Origin: Vibrio artabrorum
Lineage (GTDB): Bacteria > Pseudomonadota > Gammaproteobacteria > Enterobacterales > Vibrionaceae
NCBI RefSeq assembly: GCF_024347295.1
Contig: NZ_AP025459.1
Coordinates: 1 to 64,000, forward strand
Direction: 5' to 3'
DNA: 64,000 nucleotides
The notes below the pieces were generated by a model. That model was given only the letters and a program-made list of their open reading frames with translations, was not told where the DNA came from and made no database searches. Positions 46,574 to 55,125 of the stretch are shown here, one piece after another. Both the position numbers and the translations under genes were made by a program. The first letter of the stretch is position 1. Every line of letters begins with the position of its first letter.

Positions 46574-47722
46574 TTAGATAGCTTGCTTATAAAGCTCGAT
46601 CATATCTTCTAGCGTTGTTTCGCGCGGGTTACACAGCACGTTACCGCTCTTCATTGCATCTTTTGCCATTTCTTCAATTAAGTCTGTCTTTACGCCGACT
46701 TCAGAAAGAGTGCGTGGAATGCCTAAACCATCATTTAACTTCTGGATCTCATCGATTAGCATCTCTGATGTGAAGTTTTCTACAGGTTCATCACTTTGAC
46801 GAATGAAATCGTAGATGACTTTATAGCGGCCTTTGTCTGTAGCAGCGTTAAACTTCATTACTGTAGGAAGCAGGATCGAGTTAGCAACACCATGAGGTAC
46901 GTGATAGAACGCGCTAACTGGGTGACTCATTGCATGAACATTACCCAAGCGAGCCCACGCAAAAGCGATACCAGCAAAGTTACTGCCTGTCATCATTGCA
47001 CAAGCCGCATCCTCGTCTTGGCGATTCTCAACAAATTTCCGAAGATTAGCACCGATCAATTCCATTGCTTTTTCTGCCATGGCATCTGTGAATGGTGATG
47101 CGTTCTTTGATACATAAGCTTCAATGGCATGAATTAATGCATCAACACCACAAGCTGCTGCGATGGAAGCTGGTGCAGTCATGATCAGTTGTGGATCTAG
47201 GATTGCGTATTTAGGCAACGTCTCATAGCTAACAATTGAGAACTTGTAGTTAATAGCTTCGTCGGTAATGACTGATGATGCCGTTGCTTCACTACCAGTA
47301 CCAGCCGTTGTTGGGATAGCAATCATCGGTACGATAGGACCAGGAACCTTGTTTAAGCCTTCGTAGTCTTTAATATCGCCACCGAATTTAGCAAGGATAC
47401 CGACTGTTTTCGCAACGTCTAGCGGGCTGCCACCACCTAATGCCACAATACTCGTTGCGCCACACTCTTTATAAAGAGCTGCAGCTTCATTAACGATGGT
47501 AATGGTCGGGTTTGGCTTCACATCTAAGTAAGATGTACATTTAATACCACCCGCTTCGATGATGTCTTGTACTTTTTTCACGACACCAATGCTTTCTAAG
47601 CCTCGATCAGAAATGAGGAAGACGTGATCAGAATTATTATCTTTTAAGATTTCTGGAAGCTTGTTTAGGCTTCCTACGCCAAATTCAATATTTTGAGGGA
47701 TTTTAAAATTAAAGTCTTTCAC
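46574..47722 (-). CDS. Iron-containing alcohol dehydrogenase
   Basis: A group III Fe-ADH of about 382 aa. The NAD-binding motif is IVALGGGSPLDVAKTVGIL near residue 90, and the metal site is in GVDALIHAIEAY and LGNVHAMSHPVSAFYHVPHG. I chose the GTG at 47722, with AAGGA 7 nt upstream. In glycyl-radical pathways such enzymes reduce the aldehyde product to an alcohol to recycle NADH. The partner would be acetaldehyde if the substrate is isethionate, or 3-sulfopropionaldehyde if it is dihydroxypropanesulfonate. Confidence 0.88.
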   Translation of the reverse strand: MKDFNFKIPQNIEFGVGSLNKLPEILKDNNSDHVFLISDRGLESIGVVKKVQDIIEAGGIKCTSYLDVKPNPTITIVNEAAALYKECGATSIVALGGGSPLDVAKTVGILAKFGGDIKDYEGLNKVPGPIVPMIAIPTTAGTGSEATASSVITDEAINYKFSIVSYETLPKYAILDPQLIMTAPASIAAACGVDALIHAIEAYVSKNASPFTDAMAEKAMELIGANLRKFVENRQDEDAACAMMTGSNFAGIAFAWARLGNVHAMSHPVSAFYHVPHGVANSILLPTVMKFNAATDKGRYKVIYDFIRQSDEPVENFTSEMLIDEIQKLNDGLGIPRTLSEVGVKTDLIEEMAKDAMKSGNVLCNPRETTLEDMIELYKQAI

Positions 47723-47801
47723 GACATATTCCTTAGAAAACAAGCACCGCAATGAACAATGCTTGTTTGAGGTTAAAATTTATATTAATAGAAAAGTAAA
47801 A

Positions 47802-48698
47802 TCAGTTAACTTGTAGCTTTGTAAAATTATTTTTGCGCTTCTTGAACACGCTCATTGCGTAGCCACCAATAACGATCACTGCCGCAACTATTGATGCAAA
47901 TTTCGTATCTGGAGTCCAAGGAATGTTACTTAGCAGCATATTGGCACCAATAAGAAGTAGAACGACATACACGATACGTAGGAACTGTTCACGGTTGATC
48001 TTCTCTAAGAAGCGCATACCGAAGTAGAAGCCAATCCCCGCGAGCGGTAGACCAATCAATAGAGCGCTGTTTAGTTCATTCGTGAATGCACCATTTTGGT
48101 GTTGGTTGAAAAGGTTCCATGAGTTCAATACAACCCATAGCATTGTCATTGTGTTACGGAACTTCTTCTTGTCTTGAACAGCTTCAAGGGTGTAAACCGT
48201 GATTAGTGGACCGCCAATGTTAAATGCGCCGTGTACGATACCACCTAGAATTAAACAACCGTAACGGAAGATTTTTTTTAGCAACGTGTCTGCAACATCT
48301 TCTTCCTCAACATCTTTGATAACGAGAGGTTTGATGATGTGTTTATGAAGATTCATTACCGCAATAATAGTAACCATTGCACCAATTAAAATCTTCGCTG
48401 TTTGTGGTGAAATTGTGTAAAACAGATGTTGACCAATCAAGATTCCAGGAGCACATAGCGCTACGATTTTAGCAAGGTCTTTCCATGAGATATCTTTTCT
48501 GCCTTTAATTGCAAGATAGTATAAAAATGGAATTGTAATAGCGGTACCGTAAGGCACGCCCATTGTCGTACCTAGCAAGCCATTAGTTACTGCAGCCGCA
48601 ATTACAGTACAGCCAAATCCGGTTGTACCTTGAACAAAAAAACCAATGACTTGCATTAAGCCAACAAGCAAAAAGTCGAATTTATAAATGAATTCCAC
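47802..48698 (-). CDS. TauE/SafE family (TSUP) anion exporter
   Basis: A 298-aa inner-membrane protein with about eight helices in two repeats, each with the TSUP signature (GFFVQGTTGFGCTVIAAAVT near residue 20 and GGIVHGAFNIGGPLITVY near residue 160). The family exports sulfite or organosulfonates. Its place directly between the glycyl-radical enzyme and the alcohol dehydrogenase is the main evidence that this cluster handles a sulfonate, with this protein removing sulfite or a sulfonated end product. Confidence 0.87.
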   Translation of the reverse strand: MEFIYKFDFLLVGLMQVIGFFVQGTTGFGCTVIAAAVTNGLLGTTMGVPYGTAITIPFLYYLAIKGRKDISWKDLAKIVALCAPGILIGQHLFYTISPQTAKILIGAMVTIIAVMNLHKHIIKPLVIKDVEEEDVADTLLKKIFRYGCLILGGIVHGAFNIGGPLITVYTLEAVQDKKKFRNTMTMLWVVLNSWNLFNQHQNGAFTNELNSALLIGLPLAGIGFYFGMRFLEKINREQFLRIVYVVLLLIGANMLLSNIPWTPDTKFASIVAAVIVIGGYAMSVFKKRKNNFTKLQVN

Positions 48699-48767
48699 GA
48701 AAATAACTCCAAAAGAGTGGATAGAATCCTATCCACTAAAATTTAAATTAAGGGTATTTAAATGCGA

Positions 48768-51272
48768 TTAGAAACGAAGTTCAGTTCGGTCGATAAGGTC
48801 ATCTTGCAGCGGCCTACCTAGCTCTACGAAGTAAGCACTATAACCCGCGACACGAACGAGCATGTCTCTATATTGCTCAGGGTTCATCTGCGCTGCACGC
48901 ATTTTATCTGCGCTCATAATATTGAACTGAATATGCATCCCCTTCTTAGACATATACTCTTCGATGAAGCTCACCAATATGTCTCGACCTTCGACTCCTG
49001 CAACAGAATCCTCGGGGAAACGAAGGTTTAACAGCGTTCCGTTCGTCGCTTTACTGTGGTCAACTTTAGTTACAGAGTTCACAACTGCTGTTGGACCCGC
49101 GAAATCGTGTGATCCACCCGCAGTATGTACAGGTCCCATATTGTCTGAAATTGGCTCTTGAGCCTTACGGCCATCAAGCGATGCATTCATAAACAGCCCC
49201 ATACCAACATTCGCATTAACCGTATAAACGCCAGGACTGAAGGTTCCGCCTCGCACAGTTGGGCGACCAGCAATGTTTTTGCAGTAGCACTCAAACATGT
49301 ATTTGAACAGCTCGTCGGCTTCATCGATATCATTGCCGTAATGAGGGATTTTTGAGCTGTTCACTAGAGCATAGAGCTTGTCGTGGCCCTCCCAGTTATC
49401 TCGAAGGGCAGCAAGAAGCTCTTTACCTGTGTAAGATTTATCTTCGAACATCAATTTTTTGATAGTCGCTAGAGAATCAGCACAAGTTGCGATACCCGCA
49501 GCTTGAGGACCAATACCGTTGTACTTAACACCACCAGCGGTCATATCACGACCTGATTCAATACAACCTTCAAAGAAAGCTGAAATAAATGGTGTTGGTT
49601 TCAGGGCTGCGTGCACTTTATCAGTGATGTTGAGTGTGCTGCATAATTGGTCACACCAAAATTCAAACTGCGCATCGACGCTCTCAAGTACCTCTTCAAA
49701 AGATTGATACGTTTCAAGGCTACCTGTATCCGGTGCGAGTTGAAGATCCGTGTTTGAACCAGCCACAAGGCGGCCATGGTTTAATACCATTTCCATCATT
49801 TTTGCAGCATTGACATAACCCGCATCTTGCCAACCGTGCTCCTTACCTGGAATTGTTGGCTCAACACAACCAACAACCGCATAGTCACGAGCCTCTTGTA
49901 AAGTCACCCCTTTAGCCAGCATTGCTTGAATGGCTGGTGCATCATTAAATAACTTCGGATGACCGTAGCCTGCACGAATACATTCTGTCGCTTTAACTTT
50001 AAGTTCGTAAGGTGTATTTTCATGCATACGCACACAAACCCATGGGTTCATCATACGAGTGTGAACAGACGCCTCGAGCAATAGCATTGTCAGGTCGTTT
50101 GTTGCGTCGTTGCCTTCTGTGTCAACACCGCCAATAGTCAGACTTTCCCCTCCAAAACCGCGACCGTTACGCACTTTAACTGTGCCTTTGTCTTTCAATT
50201 TTGTTGGATTGTTCATCTTAACGTAAAGCACTTCAAGCAACTCTAAGATGAACTCTTTTGATGTGTTGTTCTTTTCGACATCTGCTAGGTAAATTGGGTG
50301 CAGCCATTGATCCATACGTCCGTATGAAATAGAGTGACCATTGCCTTCAATCTGTGTCATTGTTGTTGCAAAGTTAAAGAGCTGAACCGCTTGCCAGAAC
50401 GTTTGTGGGACACCACCTGCGATCTGGTAGCAGTTTTCAGCCATTGTAGCTAGCTCTTGCTTACGGTTTTCATCAGACTCAGACACGGCCATTTCATTAG
50501 CAAGATCGGCGTAGCGTGTGATGTATTTCTTAGCGGCATTTTGCGTTATAAGTGTTGCTTTGTAATAATCACGCTTTGTTGAGTAATCACTATCTTTCTT
50601 AGAAAGCCTTGCCAAGGCTTGTTCCGCTTGCTCAATAACGCCATCAAAACCAAAGGTCATTAACTTCGCAAAATCCATAGCAAAGTGGCCGATGCCAGCA
50701 AAGTGATAATTGTTTGTCTGGAAGATTTTCTCACCCATGTGAGAACCGTTCTTCTGATCCTGATCTAGCGTTGCTGTGATCATTTCATTGACAGTCTTGC
50801 CTTTCCAGTAAGCACAAAGCTCTAAGATTTCAGCACGTTCTTTTTCATTACGAATATAAAATTGGTCGTTTTCGCGCTCTTCAAATGGAGAGTTGGTGAT
50901 TTCATTGATGATCCAATCGACAGAGAATTCTGGGTAAATCGGGGAGGCTTTAGCTGGCGCAGCGATCTCACCTAGAATTAAGTCTTCGTCATAGATATAA
51001 AGCGATGTATTTAAAAGGATATTTTCAAAAGCATAAGCACTTTGAAGGATACGAGGAGCCACCTCATGCTTCTTAAATGCTTCCGTTACTAGGCGCAATC
51101 TCTCTACATCGATTTCGTATGGGCGATCTAGAAATGTTTGACGTAACCGGTTAACACGTGGGTATGGTGACCAATCATCGTGCCCCACTTCATACCCTAA
51201 ACCATACACTTTATCGAATGCATCAACCCCGATAGCTGTCGTCGTGTTTTCTTTTACAGTAGTTTTTTCCAT
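48768..51272 (-). CDS. Glycyl-radical enzyme (lyase/dehydratase class)
   Basis: An 834-aa pyruvate formate-lyase-like enzyme of the dehydratase/lyase branch. The catalytic Cys-x-Glu is in YAVVGCVEPTIPGKEHGWQD near residue 455, and the C-terminal glycyl-radical loop is MLVRVAGYSAYFVELGR. Active-site context GWQD differs from the GWHD that I recall in glycerol dehydratase. It is anaerobic and activated by the adjacent radical-SAM protein. Candidate reactions, from the neighbours, are isethionate C-S cleavage or dihydroxypropanesulfonate dehydration/cleavage. Choline lyase is unlikely, as no microcompartment genes are present. The ATG at 51272 has AAGGA 8 nt upstream. Confidence 0.88.
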   Translation of the reverse strand: MEKTTVKENTTTAIGVDAFDKVYGLGYEVGHDDWSPYPRVNRLRQTFLDRPYEIDVERLRLVTEAFKKHEVAPRILQSAYAFENILLNTSLYIYDEDLILGEIAAPAKASPIYPEFSVDWIINEITNSPFEERENDQFYIRNEKERAEILELCAYWKGKTVNEMITATLDQDQKNGSHMGEKIFQTNNYHFAGIGHFAMDFAKLMTFGFDGVIEQAEQALARLSKKDSDYSTKRDYYKATLITQNAAKKYITRYADLANEMAVSESDENRKQELATMAENCYQIAGGVPQTFWQAVQLFNFATTMTQIEGNGHSISYGRMDQWLHPIYLADVEKNNTSKEFILELLEVLYVKMNNPTKLKDKGTVKVRNGRGFGGESLTIGGVDTEGNDATNDLTMLLLEASVHTRMMNPWVCVRMHENTPYELKVKATECIRAGYGHPKLFNDAPAIQAMLAKGVTLQEARDYAVVGCVEPTIPGKEHGWQDAGYVNAAKMMEMVLNHGRLVAGSNTDLQLAPDTGSLETYQSFEEVLESVDAQFEFWCDQLCSTLNITDKVHAALKPTPFISAFFEGCIESGRDMTAGGVKYNGIGPQAAGIATCADSLATIKKLMFEDKSYTGKELLAALRDNWEGHDKLYALVNSSKIPHYGNDIDEADELFKYMFECYCKNIAGRPTVRGGTFSPGVYTVNANVGMGLFMNASLDGRKAQEPISDNMGPVHTAGGSHDFAGPTAVVNSVTKVDHSKATNGTLLNLRFPEDSVAGVEGRDILVSFIEEYMSKKGMHIQFNIMSADKMRAAQMNPEQYRDMLVRVAGYSAYFVELGRPLQDDLIDRTELRF

Positions 51273-51407
51273 CAACGAGTTCCTTAACTTAAAATACAAT
51301 TGGGTAAACATGACAAACAAAGCACCACGTGTTTATCCAATTGAATCTCAATAAATTGGGCTTGCAGAGAAGTGACAAAGCAACTTCTCTGCGAACCGAA
51401 TATTAAT

Positions 51408-52403
51408 TTACTCTTCTTTAGTACCGACAACGCAATGAATGCCTCTAGAGTTGAAATAACCAGCAATGTTTTTAATTCTTTCTTGGAAAGTTTCTCGATC
51501 GAAAATGAGATTCTCCATTTTGTAATCTAGACCTAGTGAGCGGTATTTTTCTTCACCTAGACGCATAAAGCTCAATAATTGAAGTGTTCTTACTTTGTTA
51601 TTCATTTTATTGATAATAAAATCTGCCGTCGCTTCAATATTTTCTTCGTCATCATTGACGTTTGGAATTACGGGTATTCTCAAAATTAAATCTTTATCTA
51701 GATCAGATAGTTTTTTTAAATTGTCGAGTATCCGAGTGTTATAAACTCCTGTATATTTTTTATGAATATCACTGTCCATATGTTTAATATCAGAAATAAA
51801 TAAATTGGTATGGGGAAGAATTTCTTCAATTTTCTCCCATTTCCCATGAAAGCTAGACTCTAGACAAGTATGAATATTCTCATTTTGACATTGTTCAAAT
51901 AGCTCTCTAACAAAACCGCTTTGTAAAAGAGGTTCACCACCTGAAACTGTTACACCGCCACCAGAACGATCATAAAAACCTTTGTCTTTACGAATTACTA
52001 TCATGCATTCTTCAACAGACATGCGCTTGCCCCATTCTTTAATAGCATCTGAGGGACACACTTTCTGGCAAGCTAGGCAGTTATTGCAGGTTTTATTATC
52101 GATCTCAGCAAGTCTTCCATCCTTGAAGATAAGCATGTCACTATTTGGGCAAACGTCCACACACGCGCCGCATTTCTCCAAAGTGATACATCGACTCTCA
52201 TATACGCCGGGCTGAACATAGTGTTTAAAACTTTCGGGATTACCACACCAATCGCATCGCAAAGGACATCCTTTAAGAAACAGTTCGGTACGAATACCGG
52301 GGCCATCATCAATAGTAAACAACTGTATGTTGAATACATTGCCTTCCACCTCTGTTCTCACTTGTTCTTTGCACATTGTCATATCGCCCAAAATCCATTG
52401 CAT
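51408..52403 (-). CDS. Glycyl-radical enzyme activating protein
   Basis: A radical-SAM activase of up to 331 aa. The SAM-cluster motif is LKGCPLRCDWCGNPE near residue 46. An inserted ferredoxin-like domain has two clusters: CGACVDVCPN and CNNCLACQKVC. GGVTVSGGEPLLQ is the SAM-binding strand. It installs the glycyl radical on the next gene's product. First gene of the minus-strand operon. The start is uncertain: ATGs at 52403, 52382 and 52376 are possible, and the first lies inside a 14-bp palindrome, so a later one is likely. Confidence 0.9.
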   Translation of the reverse strand: MQWILGDMTMCKEQVRTEVEGNVFNIQLFTIDDGPGIRTELFLKGCPLRCDWCGNPESFKHYVQPGVYESRCITLEKCGACVDVCPNSDMLIFKDGRLAEIDNKTCNNCLACQKVCPSDAIKEWGKRMSVEECMIVIRKDKGFYDRSGGGVTVSGGEPLLQSGFVRELFEQCQNENIHTCLESSFHGKWEKIEEILPHTNLFISDIKHMDSDIHKKYTGVYNTRILDNLKKLSDLDKDLILRIPVIPNVNDDEENIEATADFIINKMNNKVRTLQLLSFMRLGEEKYRSLGLDYKMENLIFDRETFQERIKNIAGYFNSRGIHCVVGTKEE

Positions 52404-52412
52404 ACGTATGCA
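52399..52412. promoter_or_regulatory. Perfect 14-bp palindrome at the activase start
   Basis: TGCATACGTATGCA, of the form bound by GntR/FadR-type regulators, placed at the 5' end of the glycyl-radical operon. Confidence 0.5.
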
Positions 52413-52800
52413 GTGGAATTTAGACTATGCTTAATATAAGTTTATTGACACAAATCAGAATTAGGTAAAATCGAGTCAATCCATACCCCTTTAGTATGAT
52501 CAATGTCAGTTTTTTACGAAAATCTTATTGTTTTTAGACTAAACAAGAAAGTCAGGTCAACTTTTGAGCAAATAATCTCTTGAAAGATCATAAAACAGAT
52601 TGATCGCAAAAATTAAATCGTTAAATGAATGTTAAGTAAGGAGAGAGGTAGGAGGATTACAGGTACAAAAGGTGAAGTTTTATCGACATTTATGAATGAC
52701 AATAAGATCGCGGAATCTGGTCTCCGCTACAGCAGAAGTACCGAATTGAACGGTAAGCAAGTACTTTTGATTACGTATATTATAGAACAGCTGCCTCTCC
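52413..52800. other. Intergenic region upstream of the glycyl-radical operon
   Basis: About 390 bp of AT-rich DNA that should hold the operon promoter. It contains a 60-codon plus-strand frame with an AAGGAGAG-like site that I consider doubtful. No convincing FNR box was found. Confidence 0.4.
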
Positions 52801-53084
52801 TTAGCTTCTAACAATACGAACAGTAAGCCAGCAGTCAACATGGATGATTAGCGATATGATCTGCTCATATTGGACGGCTTTACGCCACACATAAACTTGA
52901 GATTCATACAACGATAGCTGTCTTGCAGCAGCAGTGACACCGGCTTTCTCTGCTAACTTAAGCGCTTCGGCTTTAAATTCAGGAGCATGTTTGATTCGTG
53001 TTTTCTTAGTTGCCATTGTTCACCTCGTGAATGATTGTACTCACTTAACTCAGTGTCCAAAACTTATGGGGCGGATCAGATCCT
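52801..53084 (-). pseudogene. IS3-family insertion sequence remnant (orfA 5' part)
   Basis: The minus strand reads MATKKTRIKHAPEFKAEALK then AARQLSLYESQVYVWRKAVQ, the N-terminal helix-turn-helix of an IS3-family OrfA. It runs into unrelated codons and stops at 52801. Upstream, TGATCCGCCCC and TTTTGGACACTGAG near 53042-53078 look like the IS end. OrfB and the other end are missing, so this is a truncated copy. Confidence 0.72.
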
Positions 53085-53210
53085 CATAAATACAAAAATC
53101 AAGCATCTTCAATGTTCACGGGGTAGTGTCTTATTTTTGGTGCGCAAAATACTCTCAACAATATGATTAGAGAGCATGGCCTTAAAAAGGGGTGTATTTC
53201 GTGAGCAAGC

Positions 53211-54206
53211 TTAAATGCTTTCACCCACATCAATAGATACGTCTAATTGTACAATCGAGTGCCCTATGGTGTCATCTATGATGCGCTTCAATAAAATATC
53301 AGCAGAGCGGCGACCAATCTCTTCACGAGGCGTTCGCACACTGGCAAGCTTAGGTACAATAGAACGCCCCACATCATGACCATGAAAACCCATAATGGCC
53401 ATTTGCTCTGGAATTTTAATCCCTTGACGTTGACATTCAAAAATAACCCCTACCGCTAAGTCATCATTGGTACAGAAAATAGCATCAATATTCGGGTATT
53501 TTTTAAGTGCTTGACAGAAGAGCTCCGCACCGAGCGTAAAAGAGGAGGATTGCTCCGTCATTAAACTTAGTGCTTGTAAATTTGCCTCTTGGCAGGCTTG
53601 CGTAAAGCCATCTAACTTTAAACGCGTACGTGTATCTAAACGGGCACCAAAATAAATGGGATGACGATAACCTTTTCTTATTAACGTATTGGTTGCCATT
53701 TTTGCCGCATCAATCGTATCTATCCCAACGGCGTCATGAATCCCCTGCTGCGTCGTGTCCATCATTTCAACCACAGGTATTCCAGCTTGCTCGATCATAT
53801 TAAGCGTATGCTCGGTATGCTCAAAGTCCGATAACAACAAGCCATCGATTTGATAAGATAATAAGGATTTAATATGCTTTTCTTCTACTTCAGCACTGTA
53901 ACCATAGTGCGCCATCATGATTTGATAACCAGTCGGCTCGGTAATCGCTTCAATACCATTAATGACCTCAGCAAACACTTGATTGGTCAAAGAAGGCACT
54001 AGCACACCAATAGCATAACTTTTTGAATTGGATAATAATGAAGGGGCTTTATTAGGAATGTAGCCAGTTTCAGCAATAACACGCTTTATTTTTTGTTGAG
54101 TAGTGACAGAAACAGCATTAGGGTTTCTCAAAAAACGACTGATTGTCATTTTCGTGACGCCGACTTTTTCTGCGATATCTTGAAGTGTTGCGCGTTTTCT
54201 TTTCAA
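53211..54206 (-). CDS. gntR: LacI-family gluconate repressor GntR
   Basis: A 331-aa LacI/GalR regulator. The helix-turn-helix is TLQDIAEKVGVTKMTISRFL, followed by the hinge and a periplasmic-binding-like effector domain (YAIGVLVPSLTNQVFAEVINGI; CTNDDLAVGVIFECQ). It is similar to E. coli GntR, and its neighbours are the gluconate and Entner-Doudoroff genes. Two tandem GntR-type operators lie at 57512-57541. It is separated from eda by a bidirectional terminator, so it has its own promoter. Confidence 0.88.
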   Translation of the reverse strand: MKRKRATLQDIAEKVGVTKMTISRFLRNPNAVSVTTQQKIKRVIAETGYIPNKAPSLLSNSKSYAIGVLVPSLTNQVFAEVINGIEAITEPTGYQIMMAHYGYSAEVEEKHIKSLLSYQIDGLLLSDFEHTEHTLNMIEQAGIPVVEMMDTTQQGIHDAVGIDTIDAAKMATNTLIRKGYRHPIYFGARLDTRTRLKLDGFTQACQEANLQALSLMTEQSSSFTLGAELFCQALKKYPNIDAIFCTNDDLAVGVIFECQRQGIKIPEQMAIMGFHGHDVGRSIVPKLASVRTPREEIGRRSADILLKRIIDDTIGHSIVQLDVSIDVGESI

Positions 54207-54381
54207 TGCTGATGACCTATACCACTGAGATTATAGGCATAGTAGTCGATTACTTTATTCAGTACAATTAGTTGCAATCAAGCGCACATAGATAAACAAC
54301 CAATTGCTTAAATAGCGCCCGATAGAGACATTCCTGCGTCGAATTTTCAAGATGAACCAATCACATCATTCATACCAATAG

Positions 54382-54408
54382 AAAAAGCGCTAACCTGTAG
54401 CGCTTTTT
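54382..54408. terminator. Bidirectional terminator between eda and gntR
   Basis: AAAAAGCGCTA/TAGCGCTTTTT stem with A-run and T-run on the two sides, 60 bp after the eda stop. Confidence 0.85.
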
Positions 54409-54468
54409 GTTTACCGTTTCTTTTGCTGGAGAGTAATGACTCTGTTTTTCTATTGAAGAACTCAATAA

Positions 54469-55116
54469 TTACTTTTTAAGCTCAGCCACTAAAATGCACG
54501 CTTCTTTTGATAATTGTGCAACCGCAACCCAATCTTTATTATCAAGCGCCGATTTTGGCAACATCCATGATCCACCAACCGTCGCAACTGTTGGTAAGTT
54601 GATGTATTGCTCAAGGTTGTGCACACTAATACCACCGGTTGGGCAAATAGTCACTTGTGGTAATGGCGCAGACATCGCTGCTAACGCTTTTGCACCTCCA
54701 TTGGCTTCTGCGGGGAAGAATTTAAGGTGCGTATAACCAAACTCAAGCGCTGTCATCATTTCTGATGGTGTGGCAACACCAGGGATCAAAGCCACTTCTT
54801 TTTGCTGTGCATACTTAAGCAGTGTGATGCTAAATCCTGGAGAGATAATAAATTGAGCACCGGCAGTTACTGCAGCGTCGTATTGCGCTGTATTTAGTAC
54901 CGTACCAGCACCAACAATCGCTTGTGGAAAGGTATCGGCAAGAATACGAATCGCATCTAATGCACACTCCGTTCGCAAAGTCACTTCAAATACCGAGATA
55001 CCGCCATCTAACAACGCTTGCCCCATTGGGATCGCATCATCAAGATCGTTAATTACCATTACAGGAACAACAGGCGATGCGCTAAATACACGTTGTGGAG
55101 AAATAGTCCAAGTCAT
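54469..55116 (-). CDS. eda: 2-keto-3-deoxy-6-phosphogluconate aldolase
   Basis: A 215-aa class I aldolase, full length, that splits KDPG to pyruvate and glyceraldehyde-3-phosphate. The catalytic glutamate lies in VFEVTLRTECALDAIR, GAGTVLNTAQ binds substrate, and the Schiff-base lysine is in HLKFFPAEANGG. It lies 9 bp after edd in one operon. It may also cleave 4-hydroxy-2-oxoglutarate, as the E. coli enzyme does. Confidence 0.95.
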   Translation of the reverse strand: MTWTISPQRVFSASPVVPVMVINDLDDAIPMGQALLDGGISVFEVTLRTECALDAIRILADTFPQAIVGAGTVLNTAQYDAAVTAGAQFIISPGFSITLLKYAQQKEVALIPGVATPSEMMTALEFGYTHLKFFPAEANGGAKALAAMSAPLPQVTICPTGGISVHNLEQYINLPTVATVGGSWMLPKSALDNKDWVAVAQLSKEACILVAELKK

Positions 55117-55125
55117 TGTTTTATC

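Noticed and set aside
48768-51272. Glycyl-radical enzyme as choline TMA-lyase or pyruvate formate-lyase
   Set aside because: No microcompartment or cut genes, and a TauE/SafE exporter is present; the catalytic GCVE motif with an activase carrying two extra clusters is not PFL-type.
52629-52811. 60-codon plus-strand frame upstream of the glycyl-radical operon
   Set aside because: No recognisable family, lies in a promoter region and overlaps the IS remnant; not convincing as a gene.
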